A stretch of DNA of 64,000 nucleotides from Xylanibacter ruminicola (GTDB lineage Bacteria; Bacteroidota; Bacteroidia; Bacteroidales; Bacteroidaceae), in NCBI GenBank assembly GCA_015060625.1, contig SUYC01000015.1:1-64000 (forward strand). The letters run 5' to 3'. The position numbers and the translations under genes were made by a program. Position 1 is the first letter of the stretch. Every line of letters begins with the position of its first letter. Shown here piece by piece: positions 36,728 through 44,629 of this stretch. The notes below the pieces were generated by a model. The model was not told the DNA's origin, did no database searches, and worked only from the letters and a program-made list of their open reading frames with translations.

Positions 36728-38079
36728 TATATCCTTGCATTTTCCGCGTTTTTGGGAGTTTCTTTTAAAAATAGGCCATAATGTATTTCGTGGTCCTTGG
36801 CGAAGGGAAGTCCCTTCGCTATTTTCTGTAATCGCGATATTTCCTCGCTTGCATCTATATGCTCCTGCCATTTACATTCGCCTATGAACAGATGCTTACC
36901 GTCAAACGATTCGGCTACTACATCAAGTTCTACAGGGATATATTCTCCTTTTTCTTCGTTATAATAGCTGCCCCACCAGCGAGATGCTAATTTATATAAA
37001 ATGCCATCAACACCCTGCGAGCTGATATGGTTTCGGCATAGTTCTTCCCAAACCATACTAACATATTCGTTCTCCGTTTTTTTGAATACATCCAATACAG
37101 CCGCGCTATTATCCAACTCAATGAGTGAACGATATGGCAGTACATATCGATAGTGGAAACACAACAGTGGGTCGGATATGCGATACAACCCTTTTTTGCT
37201 CTTCTTTTCGCTCTCGCCAAATGGCACCTCTTTATTTATAAAGCCAAGTTCGCGCAGTCGGGACAACAGAGGAGTAATATCTGTTGCTTGTTTCTCGGCA
37301 CGGGCAGCAATTTCGGATAGTTTATTTGCGCCATTGCCTATATATGATAATATAGAAGAGGCCTGTACTGTATCGCGCATTTCATCCTGCAGTAGGCGTG
37401 ATGGCTCATCGTAAAGCGTTCCTTCGGATGTAAGCATTAGGTTTTCTATTGCTGCATGCAAGCTGTCATAGTTTTCGCGCAGTTCCCAGTATCTTGGCAC
37501 ACCGCCCCAAACAGCATACTCTCTAACAGCCTGTTCGGCATCACATCTTAGCGCCTGACCAACAAAAGTGGGGGCGATAGGTTTCATTTTCATTATTTCG
37601 TCGGCGCGACCATATAGAGGCTCTGTGCTATCGAGTACAAAACCTTGCATCATCTGTTGCGATGATCCACAGATTATCAAATCGTATTTCAGTTTTTTGT
37701 CGTCAATCAGTCTCTGCAGTATCGATGGCAGAGCAGGACAACTTTTAACAAGATATGGAAATTCATCCAAACAAACGGTTATGCGGTGGCTGATAGACCT
37801 GTTTAAACTTAGCAACAGCGATTCCCAGTTAGGATAGTTAGCCATGCTGAAGCCTTCGATACTCATGTCGATAAGTGACGAGAAGAGCTGACGCTGACTT
37901 GGCTCAGCGGTTTTATCAGCCAAGAAATAAATGTCGCCACGTTCAAAGTCCATCACCTTTTTTATCAGTGTCGACTTTCCAATTCGTCTACGTCCATAAA
38001 CCACTATAAACTGAGGCTTCTCTCTCTTTAGAGCAGCCTGCAAGCGTGAAAATTCCTTCTGTCTGTCAACAAACTCCAT
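36700..38079 (-). CDS. AAA ATPase with DUF234-type nuclease-like C-terminus
   Basis: A 459-residue archaeal-type P-loop ATPase. It opens EFVDRQKEF, then Walker A YGRRRIGKSTL (about 29-39) and Walker B VCLDEFPYL (about 98-106), a winged-helix middle, and a C-terminal domain with VELDVVAES..GKHLFIGECKW, the E/D and E-x-K spacing of PD-(D/E)XK folds. Members are often mobile, scattered between strains, and of unknown role. It is monocistronic, with a 16-bp tandem repeat upstream. Confidence 0.85.
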   Translation of the reverse strand: MEFVDRQKEFSRLQAALKREKPQFIVVYGRRRIGKSTLIKKVMDFERGDIYFLADKTAEPSQRQLFSSLIDMSIEGFSMANYPNWESLLLSLNRSISHRITVCLDEFPYLVKSCPALPSILQRLIDDKKLKYDLIICGSSQQMMQGFVLDSTEPLYGRADEIMKMKPIAPTFVGQALRCDAEQAVREYAVWGGVPRYWELRENYDSLHAAIENLMLTSEGTLYDEPSRLLQDEMRDTVQASSILSYIGNGANKLSEIAARAEKQATDITPLLSRLRELGFINKEVPFGESEKKSKKGLYRISDPLLCFHYRYVLPYRSLIELDNSAAVLDVFKKTENEYVSMVWEELCRNHISSQGVDGILYKLASRWWGSYYNEEKGEYIPVELDVVAESFDGKHLFIGECKWQEHIDASEEISRLQKIAKGLPFAKDHEIHYGLFLKETPKNAENARIYYPADVMEK

Positions 38080-38158
38080 ATCTCTTGCAATTTATATCGT
38101 GCCGCAAATATACGGAGTTTAGGTTTTCCTACCAAATATTTTAGGCAAAATTAAGAAT

Positions 38159-38190
38159 ATAATTCTACTTTATAATAATTCTACTTTATA
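38159..38190. repeat. Tandem 16-bp direct repeat
   Basis: ATAATTCTACTTTATA occurs twice in a row, 80 bases upstream of the ATPase gene; it may be an operator or a slippage product. Confidence 0.85.
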
Positions 38191-38255
38191 TTTTTATATC
38201 TTGTCGAATAACTAAAATACCAAATGTTAGTTTGTTAGGTGGTTAGGTCATGGTA

Positions 38256-38290
38256 CAAAAATAGAGCTCACAGACCATGCTGTGGGCTCT
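38256..38290 (-). terminator. Terminator of the HU-like/smalltalk unit
   Basis: An 11-bp stem (38263-38273 ~ 38280-38290, one G-U) followed on the minus strand by five Ts. Confidence 0.7.
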
Positions 38291-38340
38291 ATCTCTTTTA
38301 ATGGTTAATGGTTCGTGGTTGTTGTTCAACCTGCCACGCC

Positions 38341-38371
38341 GCTCGGCTATGCCGCTTGGCTTGTCCAAGAA
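38341..38371. repeat. Dispersed GCTCGGC..GCCGCTTGGC repeat, copy 1
   Basis: GCTCGGCTATGCCGCTTGGC followed by a CCAAGAA element; a near copy lies at 39128-39158, so the pair flanks the HU-like and smalltalk genes. The core CGGC-TAT-GCCG can fold. Confidence 0.7.
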
Positions 38372-38388
38372 CTTGTGGCGCTTCGGGG

Positions 38389-38490
38389 CTAAGCCCCGAT
38401 GCACGATGTCGCGCCAAGTGCTGTTACAATCGCCGTAGCAATGCTTGCAATCATCTGCACAATAAACTTCAATGTCTCTTTCTTGCTCAT
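38389..38490 (-). CDS. Smalltalk micro-protein
   Basis: A complete 33-residue ORF opening MSKKETLKFIVQMIASIAT and ending GATSCIGA, with the hydrophobic, Ala/Ile/Thr-rich helix and terminal Cys of the Bacteroidota 'smalltalk' family. In Bacteroidota genomes such genes commonly follow an HU-like gene and precede an amidase; here the HU-like gene is 71 bases upstream but no amidase follows. It is translated from a different frame than the longer but meaningless ORF over the same bases. Role unknown. Confidence 0.8.
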   Translation of the reverse strand: MSKKETLKFIVQMIASIATAIVTALGATSCIGA

Positions 38491-38561
38491 AACTCAATTT
38501 TTTAATTTTTACCTTTTTACCTTTTTACCTTTAAGATCGGGTGGGGCCTTAGCCCCAACCC

Positions 38562-39107
38562 TTAGTCTCCGTTAGGCCCGTCGTCGTAGCCACCGCCGCC
38601 AGTGTTTCCACCGGTATTTCCACCGGTATTGCCACCGGTATTGCCGCCCTGGCTGCTACCACCGCCGTTGGTGGTCTTCTCACCATCGCCGCTCAGCAGA
38701 CTCTCGGCGTTCACAAACTCGGCCTTCTTCAGGAACTCACGACTCGAGATATTCATCTCCTGCTCAGGCATGAATCGGATATGGAGAGCCTTCAGGTTCT
38801 TACCCACATTAAACTCCTCCTTCTTGGGAGCGCCACCGGGCTCGTTCTCCAGGGTAGTGAAGAAGGTACCCAGACCGTCGATCTTCACTCGCTTGCTCTC
38901 CAGCAGCATCTCAACCAGACAGCTGCGGAACTTCTCCAACACACCAAACACTACATCCTGCGTATAAACGCTACCGTGCTCACTGATGTGCTTGGCCAGC
39001 TTGCGGGTGTTCAGGGTTTCAATACTCTTGCTGTGGGCGAACCACTTGCCAAATACCTGCGACTTGTTGTTCTTGTTCTGTCGCAACTCATAAAAAATCT
39101 TTGCCAT
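38562..39107 (-). CDS. HU-like DNA-binding protein with Gly/Asn tail
   Basis: A 181-residue member of the Bacteroidota HU-like (HU-CCDC81-like/DNABII) family: the DNA-binding core occupies about 1-130 (TRKLAKHISEHGS, VYTQDVV, KIDGLGTF). It ends in a low-complexity tail with four GGNT units encoded by a near-perfect 12-bp DNA repeat (38603-38648), then GGGGYDDGPNGD. Tail length may vary between strains by slippage. Has its own promoter. Confidence 0.88.
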   Translation of the reverse strand: MAKIFYELRQNKNNKSQVFGKWFAHSKSIETLNTRKLAKHISEHGSVYTQDVVFGVLEKFRSCLVEMLLESKRVKIDGLGTFFTTLENEPGGAPKKEEFNVGKNLKALHIRFMPEQEMNISSREFLKKAEFVNAESLLSGDGEKTTNGGGSSQGGNTGGNTGGNTGGNTGGGGYDDGPNGD

Positions 39108-39127
39108 AATCTAATTTTAATGATTTT

Positions 39128-39158
39128 CGCTCGGCTTTGCCGCTTGGCTCCGCCAAGA
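39128..39158. repeat. Dispersed GCTCGGC..GCCGCTTGGC repeat, copy 2
   Basis: GCTCGGCTTTGCCGCTTGGC followed by TCCGCCAAGAA; same orientation as copy 1, about 790 bases away. Confidence 0.7.
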
Positions 39159-39231
39159 ATGGTTAATACTCTTGTTACTTAATCTCTAGTGTGTCTCAAT
39201 CCACGTGTGCACTTTGTTTCTTTTGACGATG

Positions 39232-39239
39232 CAAAGGTA
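39232..39239 (-). promoter_or_regulatory. Promoter -7 box of the HU-like gene
   Basis: TACCTTTG on the minus strand, about 125 nt before the HU-like ATG; the leader contains dispersed-repeat copy 2. Confidence 0.65.
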
Positions 39240-39442
39240 CAAATAAAAAAGTTACCCTCCAAACGTTTTTTGGACCTTGTTTTTGCGTGTAAATAAATCT
39301 TACTTTAAAATATGGCGCTCCATTACCAATCTTTAAGATAGTACCTTGCAATCAAAAAGAAAGTTCGGCAGATTTTGCAAAAATCTCGTTAACTATCTAC
39401 CAGATTCTGCCGTACCGCTTAAAACACCCTGCTGGCGGCAAA

Positions 39443-39497
39443 GTGTCTTACCCTGAAAAACGTTGTTTTTTATTCAACGTTTTTCAGGGTAAAACAC
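39443..39497. repeat. Long near-perfect palindrome
   Basis: An 18-bp perfect stem (39448-39465 with 39475-39492) extended past one mismatch by four more pairs, with a 9-base A/T loop. It is the main feature of the 444-base gene-free stretch 39108-39551; the rest holds the HU promoter, a weaker CGGCAGA..TCTGCCG pair near 39365-39415 and no ORF. It lacks a terminator-like U run on either side. Confidence 0.9.
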
Positions 39498-39551
39498 ATT
39501 TTGTGCTCGGGGAGTTCACCAGGAGCAAGTATCCTGAAGTGTATAAAGCAG

Positions 39552-40850
39552 TTATTGCTTATAGGCGGCGAGCTTGTTTAGGCAGAACTGGCGGAAATCG
39601 GCCCAATGGTAGTAGGGGGCGCAGTCGGTGGAGATGGGGAGGGTTGCTTCGACCTCATTAAGGAGTACTTTTACCAGCACATCCTTATCCTTGGGGCTGC
39701 TGCGGTAGAAGACGAACTGCAGGTTGCTGGCCATAGGGAACACACTGCTGCACCACCAGCCATGGGTTTCGAGTTCGTCGAGGTTGTCTGTCGAAAAATC
39801 AAAGCCGTTAACACCTATCAGACATACCAAGGGCAGCAACACTGTTTCGTGACCAAAACGCAATTGTGCGCCAGGATCGGGTAGTTTGATGCAGCTGTCG
39901 GCATCTGCGATCATCTGTTTAAGCAGATAGCGTTGCGTGTAGGGCTGTTTGCCGCCGTTAAGTTTGCAGGCACCATGCTGCAGATACCAATAGGCATTGT
40001 CAACCTGCCACATACGGTAAAGGTCGTTGGTGTTAAACAAACCTATCAGATTGGTGTTGCGATTGAAGTTTGTGTTTAACTGAAACAATCCCATCTTCAT
40101 CAGATAGTAGCTGAAGTCCTCTTGATTTACAAATTCCTCGACGATATCTGGATTCTTGAATACCAGTTCCATGAGGCGGGCGTTGCCCATGCGGGTGGCA
40201 GTGTAGGCGTCGAAGGCTTTCTGAGCTTCGGGCGTCATGAAATTAGGGCGTAGCTGGCGATCCTGATAGTTCATATACCACTGGGTGCGCTTTGAAGCTT
40301 GCATGGTGATATGTAACTGTGGACATACTTGCAGCATCTCCATGGCTGCCGATCCCATCGACTCGATGCAGCGTGGTACGATGGTGCTGATACAGGTGAC
40401 GTTGGCCCCGGGATGGAGTACCTCTGGGAAACGCTCAACCATACGTCTGCCGATGCTCTGCATCTGACGTTTGCCATATCCGGTAAGTTCGCCCCAACGG
40501 CCTTCGGTATCGCGCATAATCGAGTTCATGTGGCGCAGAACCTGTCGTCCGGTAGGCGTAAGTTCGTCTAAGCTGTCGGCATGCAGCATCATAAAGTAGG
40601 GTGTGTCGTATCCGCTTCGGTTGCTGATGTAACGCGAACCGTGTCGCCCATAATGCGAGATGTAGAATGGTTTCTTACCAGCGGGAGCGGGCGTAAGTTT
40701 GGCTGTGATGCTATCGGGATAGACATCGTAATTGCACGAGGCGTAGCCTGGATGCTGCTTAATGATATCGATAACGCCTTGAGCTACCGACGAACTGCAG
40801 GTGCATACGACCAGCACCGATAGGAGAATGAATCTTGCTTTGATGTTCAT
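39552..40850 (-). CDS. Histidine acid phosphatase-family protein
   Basis: A 432-residue exported branch-2 histidine phosphatase (phytase / multiple inositol-polyphosphate phosphatase-like). The signal peptide ends SSSVAQ; the catalytic motif HYGRHGSRY gives Arg69-His70-Gly71, and the later RFGHET supplies the proton-donor region. It starts within the stop of a paralogue (4-base overlap). Its C-terminal 93 codons recur as a truncated copy at 55525-55806, part of a segmental duplication. Confidence 0.88.
   Translation of the reverse strand: MNIKARFILLSVLVVCTCSSSVAQGVIDIIKQHPGYASCNYDVYPDSITAKLTPAPAGKKPFYISHYGRHGSRYISNRSGYDTPYFMMLHADSLDELTPTGRQVLRHMNSIMRDTEGRWGELTGYGKRQMQSIGRRMVERFPEVLHPGANVTCISTIVPRCIESMGSAAMEMLQVCPQLHITMQASKRTQWYMNYQDRQLRPNFMTPEAQKAFDAYTATRMGNARLMELVFKNPDIVEEFVNQEDFSYYLMKMGLFQLNTNFNRNTNLIGLFNTNDLYRMWQVDNAYWYLQHGACKLNGGKQPYTQRYLLKQMIADADSCIKLPDPGAQLRFGHETVLLPLVCLIGVNGFDFSTDNLDELETHGWWCSSVFPMASNLQFVFYRSSPKDKDVLVKVLLNEVEATLPISTDCAPYYHWADFRQFCLNKLAAYKQ
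39557..39838. repeat. Segmental duplication, part 1 (copy A)
   Basis: These 282 bases, the 3' part of the phosphatase gene, are about 93 percent identical by eye to 55525-55806, without gaps. Confidence 0.92.
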
Positions 40851-42169
40851 AAGTTTCGTCCTTTCTTGAAGCTGAATCTTCGGTTTTCGTAACGGTAGAG
40901 TTTGCGCAGATAGTAGCGCTTAACATCTTTCCAGTGGTAGTAGGGGGCACAATCGGTTTTGATGGGCAGGCGCGCTTCGTGACCGTTGAGCAGCACTTTT
41001 ACTAATACGTCGGGATCGTCGTGATTGGCACGGTAGTGAATCATAATGATGCTACCACCTAAGGGTGCTATGCGGTAGTTTGCCCAGCCATAGGCCTCGA
41101 GTGAATCGAGATTGTCGGTGTGCAAGCCGCAGTTGTCGAGCTCCATCAGACAGGCCATCGACAAGATAACACTCTCACGGGTGTAGCGCAGATGCATCAG
41201 TGGGGTGTCGCGCTTAAGCACACTGTCGCCCATGTGTATCATGTTACGAAGTGTGGCCCGCTGTAAGTAGGCCTGATAGCCACCGTTAAGGGTGTATCCA
41301 CCGTAGTTGATATAGTGCCAGGCGTTTTGCTTTCGCCAGTGTTGGTGAATCTCTTCGGGTGTGAAGATATCCCAGAGGGTGAATTTCTTGCCTACGTCGG
41401 CATGCTGCACATTACCTGCCAGGATGAACAGCTGGCGGGCCAGCTTGGGCACATCGATATTTGAAACTACGTAATATGGATCGTTGAAGAGTGTCTGCAT
41501 CAAACGGTTGTCGCTTGAGTTGAGCGATACAAAACGGTTGTAATGTACTTTGGTTGCCGAGTCGGTGCGTTGCGAAGTAAGTAAAACGTCTGTAGGATCC
41601 ATGAATCGATGCTCTTGCAGCGATGCTTTGCTTCGTGCCACGATGGGCTGGCGCATGGACGAGAGTTGCAAGAGTCCCTCCTGCATGGTCATGATGCATC
41701 TGTTTTCGACGATACTACGCACACTGTAGTATCCATCTGAGGTGAACATGGCTGGAAAGCGCTCGATGAGTTGCTTGACCATGTCGCGCGACTGCTGGGC
41801 CCCGATAGAGGTGAGTTCTCCATCGCGTTCCTGTGCATCCTGACATAACAGTTGCACACGGCGCAGTACGCTTTTACCTAACTTGGTGAGCTTGCCTAAG
41901 CTATCGGCTTTGGTAAGGATGGCGTAGGTTTCGGTATAGTAATCCTTTTTATCAAGGTAATACGAACCCGGGCAGCCATAGTGGTTGATGTAGAATGGCT
42001 TTTTGCCTGCTGGGGCAGGGGTGTCTTTAGGCATCTTGCCTATGGGCAGAGCATAGAACATGCCGGCCGCACGGTTGACATCGGTTTGCAAATCCTTTTC
42101 CACCGATTGCGCCTTGAGGCTGGTAAAAACCGCTGTTATAGAAATTATGAATATGAATAGCCGTTTCAT
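40847..42169 (-). CDS. Histidine phosphatase paralogue, catalytically degenerate
   Basis: A 440-residue exported paralogue of the following gene with the same overall fold. The catalytic RHG is replaced: HYGCPGSYY has Cys65-Pro66 where the active enzyme has Arg-His, and the RFGHET element reads RYTRES. Both catalytic sites are therefore lost although the frame is intact and the rest is well conserved. It is probably a pseudoenzyme that binds a ligand or partners the active enzyme in the same operon. A signal peptide is present; it has its own promoter. Confidence 0.85.
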   Translation of the reverse strand: MKRLFIFIISITAVFTSLKAQSVEKDLQTDVNRAAGMFYALPIGKMPKDTPAPAGKKPFYINHYGCPGSYYLDKKDYYTETYAILTKADSLGKLTKLGKSVLRRVQLLCQDAQERDGELTSIGAQQSRDMVKQLIERFPAMFTSDGYYSVRSIVENRCIMTMQEGLLQLSSMRQPIVARSKASLQEHRFMDPTDVLLTSQRTDSATKVHYNRFVSLNSSDNRLMQTLFNDPYYVVSNIDVPKLARQLFILAGNVQHADVGKKFTLWDIFTPEEIHQHWRKQNAWHYINYGGYTLNGGYQAYLQRATLRNMIHMGDSVLKRDTPLMHLRYTRESVILSMACLMELDNCGLHTDNLDSLEAYGWANYRIAPLGGSIIMIHYRANHDDPDVLVKVLLNGHEARLPIKTDCAPYYHWKDVKRYYLRKLYRYENRRFSFKKGRNL

Positions 42170-42198
42170 TATTTAGGGCTTTTTAGGAACTTCGGCTG

Positions 42199-42206
42199 CA
42201 AATTTA
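42199..42206 (-). promoter_or_regulatory. Promoter of the phosphatase operon
   Basis: TAAATTTG on the minus strand with TTTG at 42227-42230 (spacing 20), 29 bases before the ATG. Confidence 0.65.
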
Positions 42207-42269
42207 CTGATTTTTTGTCAATAAACCAAACGGCAAGGCAAAAATTGCGTAAATATGCAACTATTTTTG

Positions 42270-42277
42270 TACCTTTG
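42270..42277 (+). promoter_or_regulatory. Promoter -7 box of the HAD gene
   Basis: TACCTTTG; seven bases before the ATG at 42285, so the mRNA is nearly or fully leaderless. Confidence 0.6.
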
Positions 42278-42284
42278 CAGCCGT

Positions 42285-43007
42285 ATGGAAAAGAAAAAGG
42301 TATATAAAGATTTGTTTGTAGATTTCGATGATACGCTCTACGATACGCATGGCAATTCGGAGATAGCTATACGCGAAACGTTCGAATACTATCAGTTGGG
42401 ACGCTTTTTTGATGATCCTCAGGTGTTTTACGATGCTTACTGGGAAGCGAATATCGACCTTTGGGGGCGCTATTCGCAAGGGGAGATCACACGCGATTAC
42501 TTGATTGTGGAGCGATTCCACCGACCACTGAGTGTGGGGATGGGCGATGCTGCTACCGAGGCATACTGCCTGGCGATGAGCGATAAGTTTTTGGAGTACT
42601 GTAGCAATAAACCTGGTACGGTGAATGGTGCACACGAGTTGATGCAATACTTGCGCGAAAAGGGCTACCGTATGCACATGACGAGCAACGGATTCCACGA
42701 GGTGCAGTACAAAAAACTGGCTGCCTGCGGTTTGCGCGACTATTTTGATACTATTGTGCTGAGTGAGGATGCAGGGGTGAACAAACCATCGGCGGCTTAT
42801 TTTGCATATGCTTTTGAGCAGACGGGAGCTAAGCCTGAGACAACACTGATGATAGGTGATAACATGCTGACAGATATAAAGGGGGCGCTGGCAGTTGGTA
42901 TGGATGCACTGCTGTTTAACCGTTGGGGATATGACATAAAAAGTGGAGACCCTGAGGTCCCCACTTACGTAGTATCTGATTTACTTGATATCAAACAGAT
43001 TCTCTAA
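42285..43007 (+). CDS. HAD-family hydrolase (YjjG-like nucleotidase)
   Basis: A 240-residue haloacid-dehalogenase-type phosphatase. Motif I is DFDDTLYDT (Asp14, Asp16), motif II is in MHMTSNGF, and motif IV is GDNMLTDIKGA. The cap region and length resemble YjjG-type (noncanonical) pyrimidine nucleotidases. I chose the ATG at 42285 (MEKKKVYKD), since an upstream in-frame ATG would place the promoter inside the gene. Its 3' end recurs at 55864-55935. Confidence 0.88.
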   Translation: MEKKKVYKDLFVDFDDTLYDTHGNSEIAIRETFEYYQLGRFFDDPQVFYDAYWEANIDLWGRYSQGEITRDYLIVERFHRPLSVGMGDAATEAYCLAMSDKFLEYCSNKPGTVNGAHELMQYLREKGYRMHMTSNGFHEVQYKKLAACGLRDYFDTIVLSEDAGVNKPSAAYFAYAFEQTGAKPETTLMIGDNMLTDIKGALAVGMDALLFNRWGYDIKSGDPEVPTYVVSDLLDIKQIL

Positions 43008-43053
43008 AGATTACTTGGCCTACGCCACAGAACGTGTTTCGCGGATAACGGTA
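42936..43053. repeat. Segmental duplication, part 2 (copy A)
   Basis: 118 bases matching 55864-55981 without gaps: the 3' end of the HAD gene followed by a decayed piece of the RNase Y 3' end. Confidence 0.92.
43011..43053 (-). pseudogene. RNase Y 3'-end remnant
   Basis: Stop-codon-proximal fragment of an RNase Y gene (last ~14 codons, with several substitutions), aligned to 55939-55981. It ends exactly at the stop of the neighbouring caspase gene, marking a recombination joint. Confidence 0.85.
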
Positions 43054-43054
43054 A

Positions 43055-44566
43055 TTAGAAACTGAAGTTACGCCATGCGTTTGCAATCTTGTCGGATGTA
43101 TTTGTTGTTGGAGTTTGCTTTTTGTGCATCTTCAACTCTCTTGCCTGGTTTGATACATTATCTTTAATGTGGTCAGACAACTCGCCGAACGAGATAACAC
43201 CATTTGTCTTCTGCAGTGCATCAAGTAGGTAGTAAGTGAACAGTCCGTGTCCCTGCTCGGGATAGCCCTGAGCAGTCTCATTGCCCTGAGCTGCTGAGAA
43301 TACTACTAGCGAGCCACCACCAAGTTCGGTGTCCTCGGCATCAATTTCTACAGCACGCAAGCCCTCGGTTACACCCTCGTTCGAACGGTTAACACCGCTA
43401 AAGCAGGCATCCAGGAATATCGTAGTTTGGTTAAACTCCAACTCGCCTAACTTGGCATAAAACTCGTCAAGGGCAATACCACGCTTAGGGTTAGTACCTC
43501 TTACATCAGTTGGCAGTATGTATGCCTTGTTCTTATTCTTTACATCGGGCACACCATGACCAGCGTAGTAAACTATCAGCTTCTTCTCGTCGCGGTTGTT
43601 AATCGACTTTACCCAATCCTCCAGCTCTTCCTCCATAATCATCTGCTTGGTAGCGTCCTCGGCAATGTGTATGTTACCTGCTGGAATGCCCAGCACCTTT
43701 TTGCAGTAATCGCCAAACACGCGGGCATCGTGGATAGCATAAGGCACATCCGATGCAAATCGGTAGTTCTGGTTACCAATAATAAGTGCATATGTATTAT
43801 TGCGTGTAATACTGCTTGTTACCTCAAGTTTATCTACGCTCGATGTCTGATAATCATAGTCGATTTCCTGAATACGATTCTTGGTAATTTTTTCTACCGC
43901 AGCACTCGATAAGCCGTACTCATGGCTATTATCAGGATTAATGTAAGCTGGCAAACGAATAATCTCTCCGCTATACATTGCGTGGCGCACCTTATTATTA
44001 ATATTAACTTCGCTTGCAAAGGCGTGGTGTCCGATAATAGCGGTAGGGCTCATCTCGATTGATTTCAGATTGTCGCACGAAACAAATGCCTGATCGCCCA
44101 CACGGCACTGGTCGGGGATGGTTACTGATGCCAGCGAATTACAGTTAGCAAAAGCAATCGTCTCAATCAGGCGCACCTGTACAGGCAGCGAAATGTTGCG
44201 TAGGCGTGAGCAGTTAAGAAATGCCCCCCAACCTATTTCTACCAAGTCGGTACCTGTAAATACTACCTCCTGCAGGTTCTGGCAGTTAGCAAATGCGCAC
44301 GAGCCAATTCTGGTAACACCTTTTTGTATCTCAACTTTTCTTACATCCAGCCTGGCCTTTGTCCATGGGGCTAACTGTTTCTCCATATTATACTCGCGGA
44401 TAGCTACTGGCTGACCTTTGTCGTTATCGTTAGATATAACCAATGTGTATCCGTCAAATGTCCACTTTGTATCGGTACCGCAATAACCTTCGGTTTTATA
44501 TATCTGTGCGTTTACATACGGTACGCACGTCAAAGCCATCATGGCAATAATAAATAATCTTTTCAT
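43055..44566 (-). CDS. Exported caspase-like peptidase with BspA-type leucine-rich repeats
   Basis: A 503-residue protein: signal peptide (MKRLFIIAMMALTCVPYVNA), about four to five BspA/LRR-5 repeats (about 75-215; VTRIGSCAFANCQNL type), then a C14 caspase-like domain (about 255-470) with the dyad His337 (YYAGHGVP) and Cys388 (LDACFSG). The LRR part may bind a substrate or surface ligand. Location outside the cytoplasm is unusual for effector caspases. Last gene of the nine-gene leftward operon; its stop codon abuts the left end of the duplication. Confidence 0.9.
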   Translation of the reverse strand: MKRLFIIAMMALTCVPYVNAQIYKTEGYCGTDTKWTFDGYTLVISNDNDKGQPVAIREYNMEKQLAPWTKARLDVRKVEIQKGVTRIGSCAFANCQNLQEVVFTGTDLVEIGWGAFLNCSRLRNISLPVQVRLIETIAFANCNSLASVTIPDQCRVGDQAFVSCDNLKSIEMSPTAIIGHHAFASEVNINNKVRHAMYSGEIIRLPAYINPDNSHEYGLSSAAVEKITKNRIQEIDYDYQTSSVDKLEVTSSITRNNTYALIIGNQNYRFASDVPYAIHDARVFGDYCKKVLGIPAGNIHIAEDATKQMIMEEELEDWVKSINNRDEKKLIVYYAGHGVPDVKNKNKAYILPTDVRGTNPKRGIALDEFYAKLGELEFNQTTIFLDACFSGVNRSNEGVTEGLRAVEIDAEDTELGGGSLVVFSAAQGNETAQGYPEQGHGLFTYYLLDALQKTNGVISFGELSDHIKDNVSNQARELKMHKKQTPTTNTSDKIANAWRNFSF

Positions 44567-44629
44567 AACTGTTTAACTTTAAAAATTTGTTTTTATAACA
44601 ACTCTTTATTTTAGCCCTTACACATCATG

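Noticed and set aside
38243..38497. 84-codon minus-strand ORF
   Set aside because: Another frame of the smalltalk region; the 33-codon frame has the family pattern, the longer one does not.
38603..38648. Tandem 12-bp repeats as a CRISPR-like array
   Set aside because: No unique spacers; they encode GGNT units of the HU-like tail.
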